From CAVDHB01 sp963608705 (GTDB taxonomy: Bacteria > Bacteroidota > Bacteroidia > Bacteroidales > Bacteroidaceae), in NCBI GenBank assembly GCA_963608705.1, contig CAVDHB010000068.1, positions 62,001-126,000 of the forward strand: a DNA stretch of 64,000 bases. Direction: 5' to 3'. Under the pieces are notes generated by a model that saw only the letters and a program-made list of their open reading frames with translations, was not told the origin of the DNA and ran no database searches. Below are positions 26,739 to 35,492 of this stretch, in pieces (the first letter of the stretch is position 1; each line of letters begins with the position of its first letter). The position numbers and the translations under genes are program-made.

Positions 26739-27464
26739 ATGATGATACCAAAGACCATACATTATTGCTGGTTTGGAGGCAAACCCTTGCCCAAGTCAGC
26801 TCTGAAATGCATTGCATCGTGGAAGAAGTTTTTTCCAGACTATGAGATTAAGGAATGGAACGAAAACAACTTCGATGTCCATGCGATAGCGTATACCCAT
26901 GAGGCGTATGAAAGGAAAAAGTATGCTTTCGTGAGCGATTATGCCAGGTTTTATATTTTATATAACCATGGAGGCCTGTATTTTGATACAGATGTCGAGG
27001 TGATACGGCCGATGAGCGGCATCGTGAACAAAGGAGCTTTCATGGGGATGGAATCGAATGTAGGAATAAATCCCGGTCTCGGAATGGGAGCGCAACGTGG
27101 ACTCCAAATCTACAAAGAAATACTGAATTATTACCAGGCACTTCATTTTGTGGATGCTCATGGAACGATATTACCAGGCACAGTGGTGAAACATACTACG
27201 GATGTCTTTAAAAGACATGGCATCCCAGAAACTGACACCGTACAGCAGATTGCCGGCATCCAGATTTATCCCAACGACTATTTCAACCCTTTAGAGGATG
27301 CTACTGGGAGACTTCACATCACTGCAAACACCCGAAGTATACATTGGTATGCGAAGACCTGGTGCGACAACTATGGTCCCGTAAGGACATGGATAATGCG
27401 CAGGCTCCATCGCATCTTTGGAGCCAACGGCTTGGCTTGGGCCAAGAAATACATTCACATATAA
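26739..27464 (+). CDS. DXD-containing glycosyltransferase (GT32-like) of capsule synthesis
   Basis: The 241-residue protein has the typical start MIPKTIHYCWFGGKPLP, SDYARFYILYNHGGLYFDTDVEV (DXD at about 86-88) and a C-terminal HWYAKTW. These are the hallmarks of the GT32/Gly_transf_sug family (mannosyl-, galactosyl- and glucosyl-type transferases). Two ATGs in a row mark the start. It follows the tandem repeat and precedes the polymerase-like gene by 11 bases. Confidence 0.85.
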   Translation: MMIPKTIHYCWFGGKPLPKSALKCIASWKKFFPDYEIKEWNENNFDVHAIAYTHEAYERKKYAFVSDYARFYILYNHGGLYFDTDVEVIRPMSGIVNKGAFMGMESNVGINPGLGMGAQRGLQIYKEILNYYQALHFVDAHGTILPGTVVKHTTDVFKRHGIPETDTVQQIAGIQIYPNDYFNPLEDATGRLHITANTRSIHWYAKTWCDNYGPVRTWIMRRLHRIFGANGLAWAKKYIHI

Positions 27465-27475
27465 ACGAACGTAAG

Positions 27476-28573
27476 ATGGACGCATCTTTATATCAGCCTC
27501 TCTTTCTAACATTAACGATTATAGCCTGTTTGGTCGTCTCTGTACGTTATTTGTCATCTCCGGGTTATACGTTGCAGGAGCAAAGTTATGAGCGCATTTT
27601 GTTGCCATTGGCCATTTCTCTTTTGCTTGTGCTTTGGATAGGGAACAGGCCTATCAGTGGACGATATTTTGGTGATACAGCCAATTACGCCCTGATGTAT
27701 GCAAACAAGAGCATAAGCTTTGTCTCCTTCAACTGGCGTAGTGAATGGATATGGCAATGGCTCATGTTAAGTTGCAAGGCAATGGGGATGAGCGTCAGCG
27801 GATTCTTTACTATTGTAGAGGCTGGATATGTGCTGACTGTTCTATGGGCAGTGAAAATACTCATGCCTTCCAAGCCGATGTTGGGAATGCTCTTTGTATT
27901 CGCCTCATTGAGTTATTTCACGTTTGGTGTCAATGGCTTGCGCAACGGATTGGCGTGTCATATCGTTTTGCTGGCCATGGCATATCTATTAGATGGGAAA
28001 TATGTGCCTGGCATTGCATGGGGACTAGTGGCTTTCGGCATCCATCGCAGTACCCTCCTTCCTATGGCGGCGATATGCGCAGGGATGTTTCTTATCAAAA
28101 GTCCTAAATATGCCATTTACCTGTGGCTGGCCTCCATTCCCATATCCCTTGTGGCAGGTACGGCTGTCACTTCATTCTTTAGCTCGTTGGGATTCGATGA
28201 CCGAATGGCGGCCTATGCGAATGTCCAGAATGACATGTCAGGCTTTTCCAGAACAGGATTTCGTTGGGACTTCCTGCTCTACAGTGCCATGCCGATATGG
28301 ATGGCTTGGTATGTCTGTGTGAAACGGCAAATAGAAGACAACTGGTATCGGGTGATTTGTGTGGCTTATTGCCTCAGCAATGCCTTTTGGGTGATGGTCA
28401 TCCGCTCGTCTTTCAGTAATCGCTTTGCCTACCTGTCTTGGTTTCTTTACCCCGTCATGATTACTTATCCATTAGTCAATATGCCGATATGGGAAGACCA
28501 AGACAAGAAGACGGGACAAATCCTGCTGGCCTACTGCGGATTCACCGCATTTATGCAACTTATTTATTGGTAA
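27476..28573 (+). CDS. EpsG/Wzy-like polysaccharide polymerase
   Basis: The 365-residue integral membrane protein has about ten hydrophobic helices. Motifs such as RYFGDTANYALMY (near 60), FGVNGLRNGLA (near 143) and FGIHRSTLLP (near 185) are typical of the EpsG family, thought to polymerise lipid-linked repeat units on the outer side of the inner membrane. I start at the ATG at 27476; an upstream in-frame ATG lies within the previous gene. Its presence beside an ABC exporter, with no flippase gene, is unusual. Confidence 0.75.
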   Translation: MDASLYQPLFLTLTIIACLVVSVRYLSSPGYTLQEQSYERILLPLAISLLLVLWIGNRPISGRYFGDTANYALMYANKSISFVSFNWRSEWIWQWLMLSCKAMGMSVSGFFTIVEAGYVLTVLWAVKILMPSKPMLGMLFVFASLSYFTFGVNGLRNGLACHIVLLAMAYLLDGKYVPGIAWGLVAFGIHRSTLLPMAAICAGMFLIKSPKYAIYLWLASIPISLVAGTAVTSFFSSLGFDDRMAAYANVQNDMSGFSRTGFRWDFLLYSAMPIWMAWYVCVKRQIEDNWYRVICVAYCLSNAFWVMVIRSSFSNRFAYLSWFLYPVMITYPLVNMPIWEDQDKKTGQILLAYCGFTAFMQLIYW

Positions 28574-28587
28574 ACATCATATCCATC

Positions 28588-29484
28588 ATGAAGACTCTGA
28601 CAGTATTCACCCCGACATACAATCGCGCACATACATTGGAAAGAGCTTACCGAAGCCTTTGCCGCCAAACCTGCAAGGACTTCGAGTGGCTGGTCATCGA
28701 CGATGGCTCTACTGATAATACCCGGGAACTCATACAGTCGTTTATCCAGGAAGGCCTCATCCCCATACATTATATATATAAGGAGAACGGCGGACTCTAC
28801 ACTGGCTACAACGTGGCTTATGCCGAGATACAAACAGAGCTGAATGTTTGTGTAGACAGCGACGACTTCATGCCCGACAATGCCGTGGAACTCATCGTGA
28901 AGACTTGGCGAGAACATGGCTCCGACAAATACGCTGGTATCATAGGTCTTGATTACTATTATGAGACCCACAAGCCCATCGGGGGACTCTTCCCCAAAGG
29001 CTTGACCGAATGTTACTATCTTGATCTTTATATTAAGCAGATTCATCTTGGCGACAGCAAGCAGGTAATGCGTACAGACCTTATGAAGCGTGTCGCTCCG
29101 CAAGTTGGCTTTCCGGGAGAAAAGAACTTCAATCCTGTATATATGCTCTTGCAAGTGTGTGATGAATATCCGCTCCTTGTGCTGAACGAGAATCTCTGCA
29201 TGGTGGAATACCAAGAGACCGACAGTATGTCGAAAGCCATCTTCAAGCAGTATATGAACAGTTCACGAAGCTTCGCCAAGACCCGCATCATGGAGATGCA
29301 GCTCAAACGCAGCACGTGGCCCAACAAAGTTCGCTCTGCCATCCACTATGTGGCGGAATGCCTGATAGCCCATGACAAGGACTGGCTACGGAATTCTCCC
29401 CTCAAACTCATGACGCTTTGTATGGCTCCGTTGGGATTGGTATTGAGTATATATATAAGGTATAAGGCCGTAAAATCATGTTAA
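28588..29484 (+). CDS. Glycosyltransferase family 2
   Basis: The 298-residue GT-A enzyme starts at the ATG at 28588 with LTVFTPTYNRAHTL, then VIDDGSTDNTRE and VDSDDFMPD. The pattern matches GT2s that add a sugar to a growing capsule unit. The C-terminus ends in a hydrophobic helix (LMTLCMAPLGLVLSIYI). An in-frame extension to 28438 overlaps the polymerase gene and is rejected. The next gene overlaps its end by seven bases. Confidence 0.85.
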   Translation: MKTLTVFTPTYNRAHTLERAYRSLCRQTCKDFEWLVIDDGSTDNTRELIQSFIQEGLIPIHYIYKENGGLYTGYNVAYAEIQTELNVCVDSDDFMPDNAVELIVKTWREHGSDKYAGIIGLDYYYETHKPIGGLFPKGLTECYYLDLYIKQIHLGDSKQVMRTDLMKRVAPQVGFPGEKNFNPVYMLLQVCDEYPLLVLNENLCMVEYQETDSMSKAIFKQYMNSSRSFAKTRIMEMQLKRSTWPNKVRSAIHYVAECLIAHDKDWLRNSPLKLMTLCMAPLGLVLSIYIRYKAVKSC

Positions 29485-30524
29485 ATAAAACCTGTTCAAT
29501 GAATATGAATGATAGATGGCTTTCTTTTGTGATACCTCTTTATAATTGCGAGAAATACATTGGCATTTGTCTCGACAGTATCTTACAGCAGGGATTAGAA
29601 GAAAAAGAATACGAAGTACTGGTCATCAATGATGGCTCTATCGACCAGGGAGCATCCGTTGTGGAAGAATACTGCCACCGACATCCAAACTTTAGACTGA
29701 TCAACAAAGAAAATGGGGGAGTGGCTTCTGCCAGAAACCGTGGTATAGAGGAGTCAAAAGGAACCTATATTCATTTCATGGATGCGGACGACCGTTTGTT
29801 GCCGAATGGCATGAAAACCCTACGAGATGATTATCTTATCAAAGGTAAACGCCCAGATATGATTCTATTTTGGTCACATACGGTGGACAAATATTATAAC
29901 AAAAAGGTATGGGGACATATTCGTCCACATCAAATGATCTTTCGAGGAACTTTTCTTGATTATGGGAAGAAATACGGATTCGGATGGAATGTGTGGTCAA
30001 GAATCATATCGCACCAGTTTCTAACAAAAAACAATATTCGTTTCAGTCAATATACCATAGGAGAAGATGTATTGTTTATGATGGATGTATTTGCTATTAC
30101 GGATGCCACAATCGTTGCGACAAACTTAAACATCTATCGCTATTGCGTGAGAGAGGATAGTGCTCTGAACAGAAACAGCAAGAAGCATGTAGAAAAAGTC
30201 TTCTATGATTATATTGATTTGTATGGAAAGGTTAAGCAAGAACAAAGCGAATCTAAATATCCGAAGCAGCTGTTCGAACCAGAGCTATCCCACTTCAGAT
30301 GCGCTGCCTTTGTTCGTTTATTGTCAACATCCTTTTCTTGCAAAGAAACAAAGGCCATGCTTATAAGAGCAAAGCTGGCAGGTTTCTATCCCTTTGAAGA
30401 AGCCGTGACGCACACGATGAAAGCAATAAACCTACTTGTGAAGCATCCTTTTTTATGCTATTTGTCCAGCATACCATGCCGATACTTGTATAGATATGTC
30501 AAACCATTAGTAAGGCGTAATTAA
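29478..30524 (+). CDS. Glycosyltransferase family 2
   Basis: The 348-residue protein has FVIPLYNCEKYI, LVINDGSIDQGA and HFMDADDRLLP as GT-A motifs. In-frame ATGs at 29499 and 29505 are alternative starts; the one at 29478 gives a seven-base overlap with the previous gene. AT-richer than its left neighbour. A GCAA-loop hairpin (30525-30540) directly follows the stop. Confidence 0.85.
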   Translation: MLNKTCSMNMNDRWLSFVIPLYNCEKYIGICLDSILQQGLEEKEYEVLVINDGSIDQGASVVEEYCHRHPNFRLINKENGGVASARNRGIEESKGTYIHFMDADDRLLPNGMKTLRDDYLIKGKRPDMILFWSHTVDKYYNKKVWGHIRPHQMIFRGTFLDYGKKYGFGWNVWSRIISHQFLTKNNIRFSQYTIGEDVLFMMDVFAITDATIVATNLNIYRYCVREDSALNRNSKKHVEKVFYDYIDLYGKVKQEQSESKYPKQLFEPELSHFRCAAFVRLLSTSFSCKETKAMLIRAKLAGFYPFEEAVTHTMKAINLLVKHPFLCYLSSIPCRYLYRYVKPLVRRN

Positions 30525-30564
30525 GACAACGCAAGTTGTCTCGTTCGCTTTAGTCATTTAAGCC

Positions 30565-31542
30565 ATGCTTACCTATTCCATAGCCATACGCACACTTGGA
30601 ACATCGGGAGAGAAGTTTCGGGAAGAACTGCTATCCATCACCCGGCAAACTATACAACCAGAGAAGGTAATGGTGTATATTGCCGAAGGATATGCTCGCC
30701 CTTCATTCACGATAGGACAGGAGGAATATGTATGGGTGAAGAAAGGGATGGTGGCGCAACGAGCACTTCCATATGATGAAATCACCAGCGACTGCATCTT
30801 GATGTTGGACGATGATGTAAAGCTTGCACCAGACAGTGCCGAGCGATTACTCAAAACCATGGAAGAGAACAATGCCGATTGTGTGGGAGCAGACACATTC
30901 AAAAATCAATACATGAGTCTGTTGGCCAAGATTTATGCGGTTGTCACCAATCTCGTGTTTCCCCATTGGAGCGGTAAATGGGCTTTTAAAATTCATCGCA
31001 ATGGTTCATTCTCCTACAACAACCATCCCGTAAAACCTTTTTATTGGTCACAAAGTTGTGCAGGACCAGTTTCGATGTGGAAGAAAGAGGTGTTTCTAGC
31101 ATTGTATTTGGGAGATGAACTTTGGCTAGATGACTTAGGATTTGCTTATGGTGAAGACGTAGTAGAATTCTACAAACTTTATAAAAATGGCTATCACCTT
31201 GGTATTTTATATGACTCAGGTATTAAGAATCAGGATGGTAAAACATCCAGCGGTGCTTTTCAGAAAAGTCCTCTGCGAATGTACATCCGTTCCAAGGCTT
31301 CTTTCATCATTTGGTGGCGCACATGCTACAAGCCTCATGGAACAGCTTCCAAAGGAAACGTCATCACGACATTCTGTTTTCTCCTGAAGGCCATTTGGCT
31401 ATTATTAGTCAACATCGGTGCCTCCATCCTCATGAGAGACTTGAAGTATTTCTCACTGTATCTCAAGGGAATTAAAGACGGATGGCGGTATGTGCATAGC
31501 CCAGAATACCTATCCAAGCGAAGTTATATCCTACAACCATAA
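30565..31542 (+). CDS. Glycosyltransferase family 2-like protein
   Basis: The 325-residue protein begins YSIAIRTLG and has LMLDDDVKLAPDSAERLL (about 79-96) as the donor/metal site, then a YWSQSCAGPVSMWKKEVF acceptor segment and a hydrophobic C-terminal helix (AIWLLLVNIGASIL). The order fits GT2 despite a divergent N-terminus lacking the usual DDGSTD. It follows the preceding gene by 40 bases. Confidence 0.75.
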   Translation: MLTYSIAIRTLGTSGEKFREELLSITRQTIQPEKVMVYIAEGYARPSFTIGQEEYVWVKKGMVAQRALPYDEITSDCILMLDDDVKLAPDSAERLLKTMEENNADCVGADTFKNQYMSLLAKIYAVVTNLVFPHWSGKWAFKIHRNGSFSYNNHPVKPFYWSQSCAGPVSMWKKEVFLALYLGDELWLDDLGFAYGEDVVEFYKLYKNGYHLGILYDSGIKNQDGKTSSGAFQKSPLRMYIRSKASFIIWWRTCYKPHGTASKGNVITTFCFLLKAIWLLLVNIGASILMRDLKYFSLYLKGIKDGWRYVHSPEYLSKRSYILQP

Positions 31543-31554
31543 AATATAAGAACA

Positions 31555-32457
31555 ATGAATATATACCACCACAAGACGCTCCCATCTATCAGCATCATCA
31601 TACCTATCTATAATGTCGAGCAATACGTAGAAGAATGCTTGCGTTCTGTATTACAGCAGGATTACGAACTGATGGAAATCATCCTCATAGACGACTGTGG
31701 GGCTGACAACAGCATGAAGATTGTGGAAGAAATTATCTCACATTGCGACAAGAATGTCATTGTTTTAAAACATGAGAAAAACCGAGGAATATCTGCCGCA
31801 AGAAACACTGGTATCAAACAAGCAACCGGTGACTATCTCTTTTTCTTGGATAGTGATGATTACATCACTCCCAACTGTCTGACGAATTTAGCCCACATGG
31901 CAATGCGCTATCCTGATGCAGAGATTGTATATGGTCGCAGTAAGGCTGTTCCATATCAATGGCTACAAGAGAGATTTTTCACTTACGCTCCAACATTAAA
32001 AGAATATTATAATTCAAGGAGAAAAATCCAACGAATGATTTTAAATGAACAATTAACTATCGTTGTTTGGAACAGACTAATCAAGCACAGATGGCTATTA
32101 GAAAATAACCTGCTCTTCCGAGAAGGCATCACAGCAGAAGATTTGCACTGGTTTTTCTTTGCTTCAAAACATATAAACCATATTGCCTTTTGCAAGGCTA
32201 TTACCCATTATTACCGAGAGAATCCAACAGGCATCACACACTCTCAACTCGAGAAATCGTTAAAAAGTAGAGATCTCATCATCGTTGATTTTCTCCAACA
32301 TTTGAGTTGGTCATGCCTATTGTCACAATTACACCTGACAGCTCATTTGATGCACACTCAGTATGTGGTAAGATATGGCGGTGCGTCAAGACCCGTTTTC
32401 ATCAGGGTTTTCTATCCTATCCTCTATTTTTTTCGAAACTTCACCAAGATTATCTAA
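31555..32457 (+). CDS. Glycosyltransferase family 2
   Basis: The 300-residue GT-A enzyme has ISIIIPIYNVEQYVEECL, ILIDDCGADNSM (replacing DDGSTD) and FFLDSDDYI. The ITAEDLHWFF segment is the usual acceptor-side acidic motif. It ends four bases before the next gene's ATG, so translation is likely coupled. Confidence 0.85.
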   Translation: MNIYHHKTLPSISIIIPIYNVEQYVEECLRSVLQQDYELMEIILIDDCGADNSMKIVEEIISHCDKNVIVLKHEKNRGISAARNTGIKQATGDYLFFLDSDDYITPNCLTNLAHMAMRYPDAEIVYGRSKAVPYQWLQERFFTYAPTLKEYYNSRRKIQRMILNEQLTIVVWNRLIKHRWLLENNLLFREGITAEDLHWFFFASKHINHIAFCKAITHYYRENPTGITHSQLEKSLKSRDLIIVDFLQHLSWSCLLSQLHLTAHLMHTQYVVRYGGASRPVFIRVFYPILYFFRNFTKII

Positions 32458-32461
32458 ACAC

Positions 32462-33508
32462 ATGAAAACCATCGCATTCGTTGTAGCTCATTTCGGACAA
32501 ATGCGCAACGACTTCGACTTGTGGCTTCATAGCTGCACCCTAAATCCGACAGTGGACTGGATTTTGTTTACAGATTGTGGAGAGGGCTTCGAGTACCCAT
32601 CCAACGTAAAACGCTATGAAACATCGTTCGAGACTTTCAAAGAGCGATTGCAGGAATTATTCGATTTTCCGATAGCCTTAGACAACCCGAGAAAACTCTG
32701 TGACTTCAAAGTTGCTTATGGAGAACTATTGGAAAATGAGGAGTTGAAAGACTATGACTTCTGGGGATATTGCGACTTGGACATCATTTGGGGAGACATT
32801 CGTCAGTTCTTGACCGAAGACATCCTAAGGCACTATCATAAAATCGGCTTCACAGGAAATTGTACACTGCTTCATAACGACTTGGAAAACAATAGACTAT
32901 ATCGGCAGAAAAACCGATGCGGCACAAGACTCTATAAAAAATATTTCTCTTCCCCATCCCACTTCTGCTTTGATGAGGTAGGATTCAACGACATCTATCT
33001 TCAAACGGGAAAGCCTTTCTACCGCAAGGTCGTGTTTTCCAACTTGGCATCCCACCGTCCCAATTTTGCCGCTTGCTTCTTGCCCAAGAATGAACAAAGG
33101 CTCAATCACCACGTCATCTATTCCTGGGAAAATGGGCATCTGTTTCATATTGCAGTAGCCTCATCGGGACTCATACGAAAAGAATTTATGTTTGTACATT
33201 TTCTAGCTTCCCGTACATTTGCCATCCATTTTGATGGAAGGCCAGCACGCTTTCTGATTGTACCCAACAAAATGCTGCCTTACTACCCTTTGACTGTCCC
33301 ATTTGTCAAGGCACAGACACATACGCACTGGATGACCTATATTGGGCAACAAATGCAAACGCAGCAGAGCATCTTAGGAAAACTATCGATACTCAAGAAA
33401 ATAGCACAATATAATTATTGGCTTCGCTTTCATGGCCATGTCTTCAACTACTGGATATGGACTCATTATGAGGGCGACCAAGCAGGAAGAATGAATTTAT
33501 TCACTTAA
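32462..33508 (+). CDS. DUF6625-like putative glycosyltransferase
   Basis: The 348-residue soluble protein starts MKTIAFVVAHFGQMRN. WGYCDLDIIWGDIRQFL (about 101-117) contains a DxD-like site. This matches a family common in capsule clusters and annotated DUF6625, thought to be a GT-A transferase; no activity is established to my knowledge. An in-frame extension to 32375 lies inside the preceding gene and is not used. Confidence 0.6.
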   Translation: MKTIAFVVAHFGQMRNDFDLWLHSCTLNPTVDWILFTDCGEGFEYPSNVKRYETSFETFKERLQELFDFPIALDNPRKLCDFKVAYGELLENEELKDYDFWGYCDLDIIWGDIRQFLTEDILRHYHKIGFTGNCTLLHNDLENNRLYRQKNRCGTRLYKKYFSSPSHFCFDEVGFNDIYLQTGKPFYRKVVFSNLASHRPNFAACFLPKNEQRLNHHVIYSWENGHLFHIAVASSGLIRKEFMFVHFLASRTFAIHFDGRPARFLIVPNKMLPYYPLTVPFVKAQTHTHWMTYIGQQMQTQQSILGKLSILKKIAQYNYWLRFHGHVFNYWIWTHYEGDQAGRMNLFT

Positions 33509-33530
33509 AAACACTATAGAACAACATATC

Positions 33531-34352
33531 ATGATTAAAAACTTCAAGAACTGGAAAAGATCTCTTTCAAAAATTAAGCATCTAGTATTCTACAAGAGAT
33601 ATATCGACATCCATATCACCGACCATTGCAATCTGAACTGCAGGGGATGCGCCCATTTCTCTCCCATTGCCGATACATACTGCATGAGCATGGAGGAAAT
33701 GGAAGATACATGCCTGAAACTATCTCCCATCTTTGACAGGTATTTCAACAGCATACATCTATTGGGTGGAGAACCTTTGCTACATCCACAAGTAACAAAC
33801 CTACTGGACATTGTAAGGAAACACTTTACAAAGGCCGAGATACAACTCGTCACCAATGGCATTAAACTTCTTTCCATGCCTGATTCGTTTTGGGAAACTT
33901 GCAAAAAAGAAAAGATAAAAATCTATATCTCAGCCTATCCCGCAGGGATTGACTACGACAGAATTCGCCATATAGTAGAAAGTCATGGGATTGCCTATGA
34001 ATTATCAGAACTACGCTGCGACTTCATCCATCATGTCTATGACCCAAAGGGAAAGCAGAATCCATCCGATAGCTATACCCACTGCGAGTTTGGAGGTTTG
34101 TGCCTTCAACTGAGACATGGCAAACTGTTTCCCTGTGCCCGTGCCGCCTATATGCCCATCTTTAACAAAGCGTTCGGCACCCACTATCAATACAGAAAGG
34201 GAGACTATATAGAAATCGACCAGTTGAAGCATCGCTGGCAGTTCATCCGTTTTGTGACACACCCCATTCCCTTCTGCCGATATTGCAATATGGCGGATGA
34301 GCATAGAACGGAATGGGGACGTTCTGAGAAAAGCATACAGGAATGGATGTAG
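33531..34352 (+). CDS. Radical SAM protein in the capsule locus
   Basis: The 273-residue protein has the 4Fe-4S motif CNLNCRGC (Cys33, Cys37, Cys40) after IDIHITDH, then the LLGGEPLLHP loop (78-86) that binds S-adenosylmethionine. Five further cysteines (185, 191, 202, 249, 252) could hold a second cluster, as in SPASM/twitch proteins. The reaction is unknown: sugar deoxygenation, epimerisation or peptide/glycan modification are possible. It lies 22 bases after the DUF6625-like gene and 10 before a GT4, within the operon. Confidence 0.8.
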   Translation: MIKNFKNWKRSLSKIKHLVFYKRYIDIHITDHCNLNCRGCAHFSPIADTYCMSMEEMEDTCLKLSPIFDRYFNSIHLLGGEPLLHPQVTNLLDIVRKHFTKAEIQLVTNGIKLLSMPDSFWETCKKEKIKIYISAYPAGIDYDRIRHIVESHGIAYELSELRCDFIHHVYDPKGKQNPSDSYTHCEFGGLCLQLRHGKLFPCARAAYMPIFNKAFGTHYQYRKGDYIEIDQLKHRWQFIRFVTHPIPFCRYCNMADEHRTEWGRSEKSIQEWM

Positions 34353-34356
34353 GAGG
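34351..34356 (+). promoter_or_regulatory. Strong Shine-Dalgarno site deciding the start of the next gene
   Basis: AGGAGG sits six bases before the ATG at 34363. It begins within the stop codon region of the radical SAM gene and supports 34363 over an in-frame ATG at 34297. Confidence 0.6.
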
Positions 34357-34362
34357 ATTTTT

Positions 34363-35457
34363 ATGGCAACCTTGAAAATCCTACACGTGATTACCTCCTT
34401 GCGAACAGGTGGTGCGGAGCATCTGATGGTGGACTTGCTGCCTCGCTTGCAAAAGGACGGAAATGAAGTGGAGTTATTGCTCTTCGATGGAACACGCACG
34501 CCCTTTTATGAGCAGCTGGAACACCTAGGTATCCGGATCCACTCGCTGAGCATAGGAAAGAATGCCATGCACAATCCATGGTTGGTCTTTCGGCTCCATA
34601 AATACTTAACCCGATATGATGTAATCCATACCCACAACACTTCCTGTCAGTTGCTTGTAGCCATCGCTAGCTATTTCGCACATGTCACTTTGTTTACCAC
34701 AGAACACAATACAGCAAACCGTCGGCGCAATTGGAAATGGTATCGCTGTATTGACCGCTGGATGTACAGTCGGTATAATCGGATTGTCTGTGTCAGCAAG
34801 GAAGTGGAAAGAAGGCTTGCAGTCTCATTAGACAGTCCTAGGCTTTCAGCACGGATGATCACTATACCAAACGGCATTGACGTGAAAAGATTCGCTGAGG
34901 CAAAACCTGACGAAATACTACGAAAACAATATCCAGACAGGAAGTTAATCATCATGGTGGCGGCTTTTCGCCCACAGAAAGACCAACCTACGCTCATAAA
35001 AGCTATGACTTTCTTACCCCAAAACTATCATTTGCTATTAGTAGGAGATGGAGAATGCAGGAACAAATGCGAGGGTATGATACAAGACCTAAGCCTAAGG
35101 AAACGCGTCCATTTTCTCGGTGTCCGTACAGATATTCCATCTTTGATGAAAGCAGCCGATGCCATTGTTTTGTCTTCACATTATGAGGGTTTGTCGCTTT
35201 CCTCAATTGAGGGATTGGCCAGCGGAATACCTGTCATAGCCAGTGATGTGCCAGGCTTGCGAGAGATCGTGGGTGGCGCAGGGCTTCTCTTCCAAGAGGA
35301 GAACAGTCACCAACTGGTTCAAAAGATACAGAACGTCTGTGAAGACCAAGAGTTGCGAGCACAAGTGGCAGCGCATTGCCAGCAACATGCCGCCTTGTAT
35401 GATGTCACGAAAATGGCAAACCAATATTTGCTGACCTACCAACAAACTTCGCATTGA
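34363..35457 (+). CDS. Glycosyltransferase family 4
   Basis: The 364-residue GT-B enzyme starts MATLKILHVITSLRTGGAEHL after a strong ribosome binding site. It has a TEHNTANRR acceptor segment, VAAFRPQKDQPTLIKA and VGDGECR in the donor domain, and the E-x7-E motif EGLSLSSIE. It looks like a complete retaining transferase for the repeat unit. Confidence 0.87.
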   Translation: MATLKILHVITSLRTGGAEHLMVDLLPRLQKDGNEVELLLFDGTRTPFYEQLEHLGIRIHSLSIGKNAMHNPWLVFRLHKYLTRYDVIHTHNTSCQLLVAIASYFAHVTLFTTEHNTANRRRNWKWYRCIDRWMYSRYNRIVCVSKEVERRLAVSLDSPRLSARMITIPNGIDVKRFAEAKPDEILRKQYPDRKLIIMVAAFRPQKDQPTLIKAMTFLPQNYHLLLVGDGECRNKCEGMIQDLSLRKRVHFLGVRTDIPSLMKAADAIVLSSHYEGLSLSSIEGLASGIPVIASDVPGLREIVGGAGLLFQEENSHQLVQKIQNVCEDQELRAQVAAHCQQHAALYDVTKMANQYLLTYQQTSH

Positions 35458-35492
35458 CACAATACGAATCATTGAATAAAAATAGATAGACT

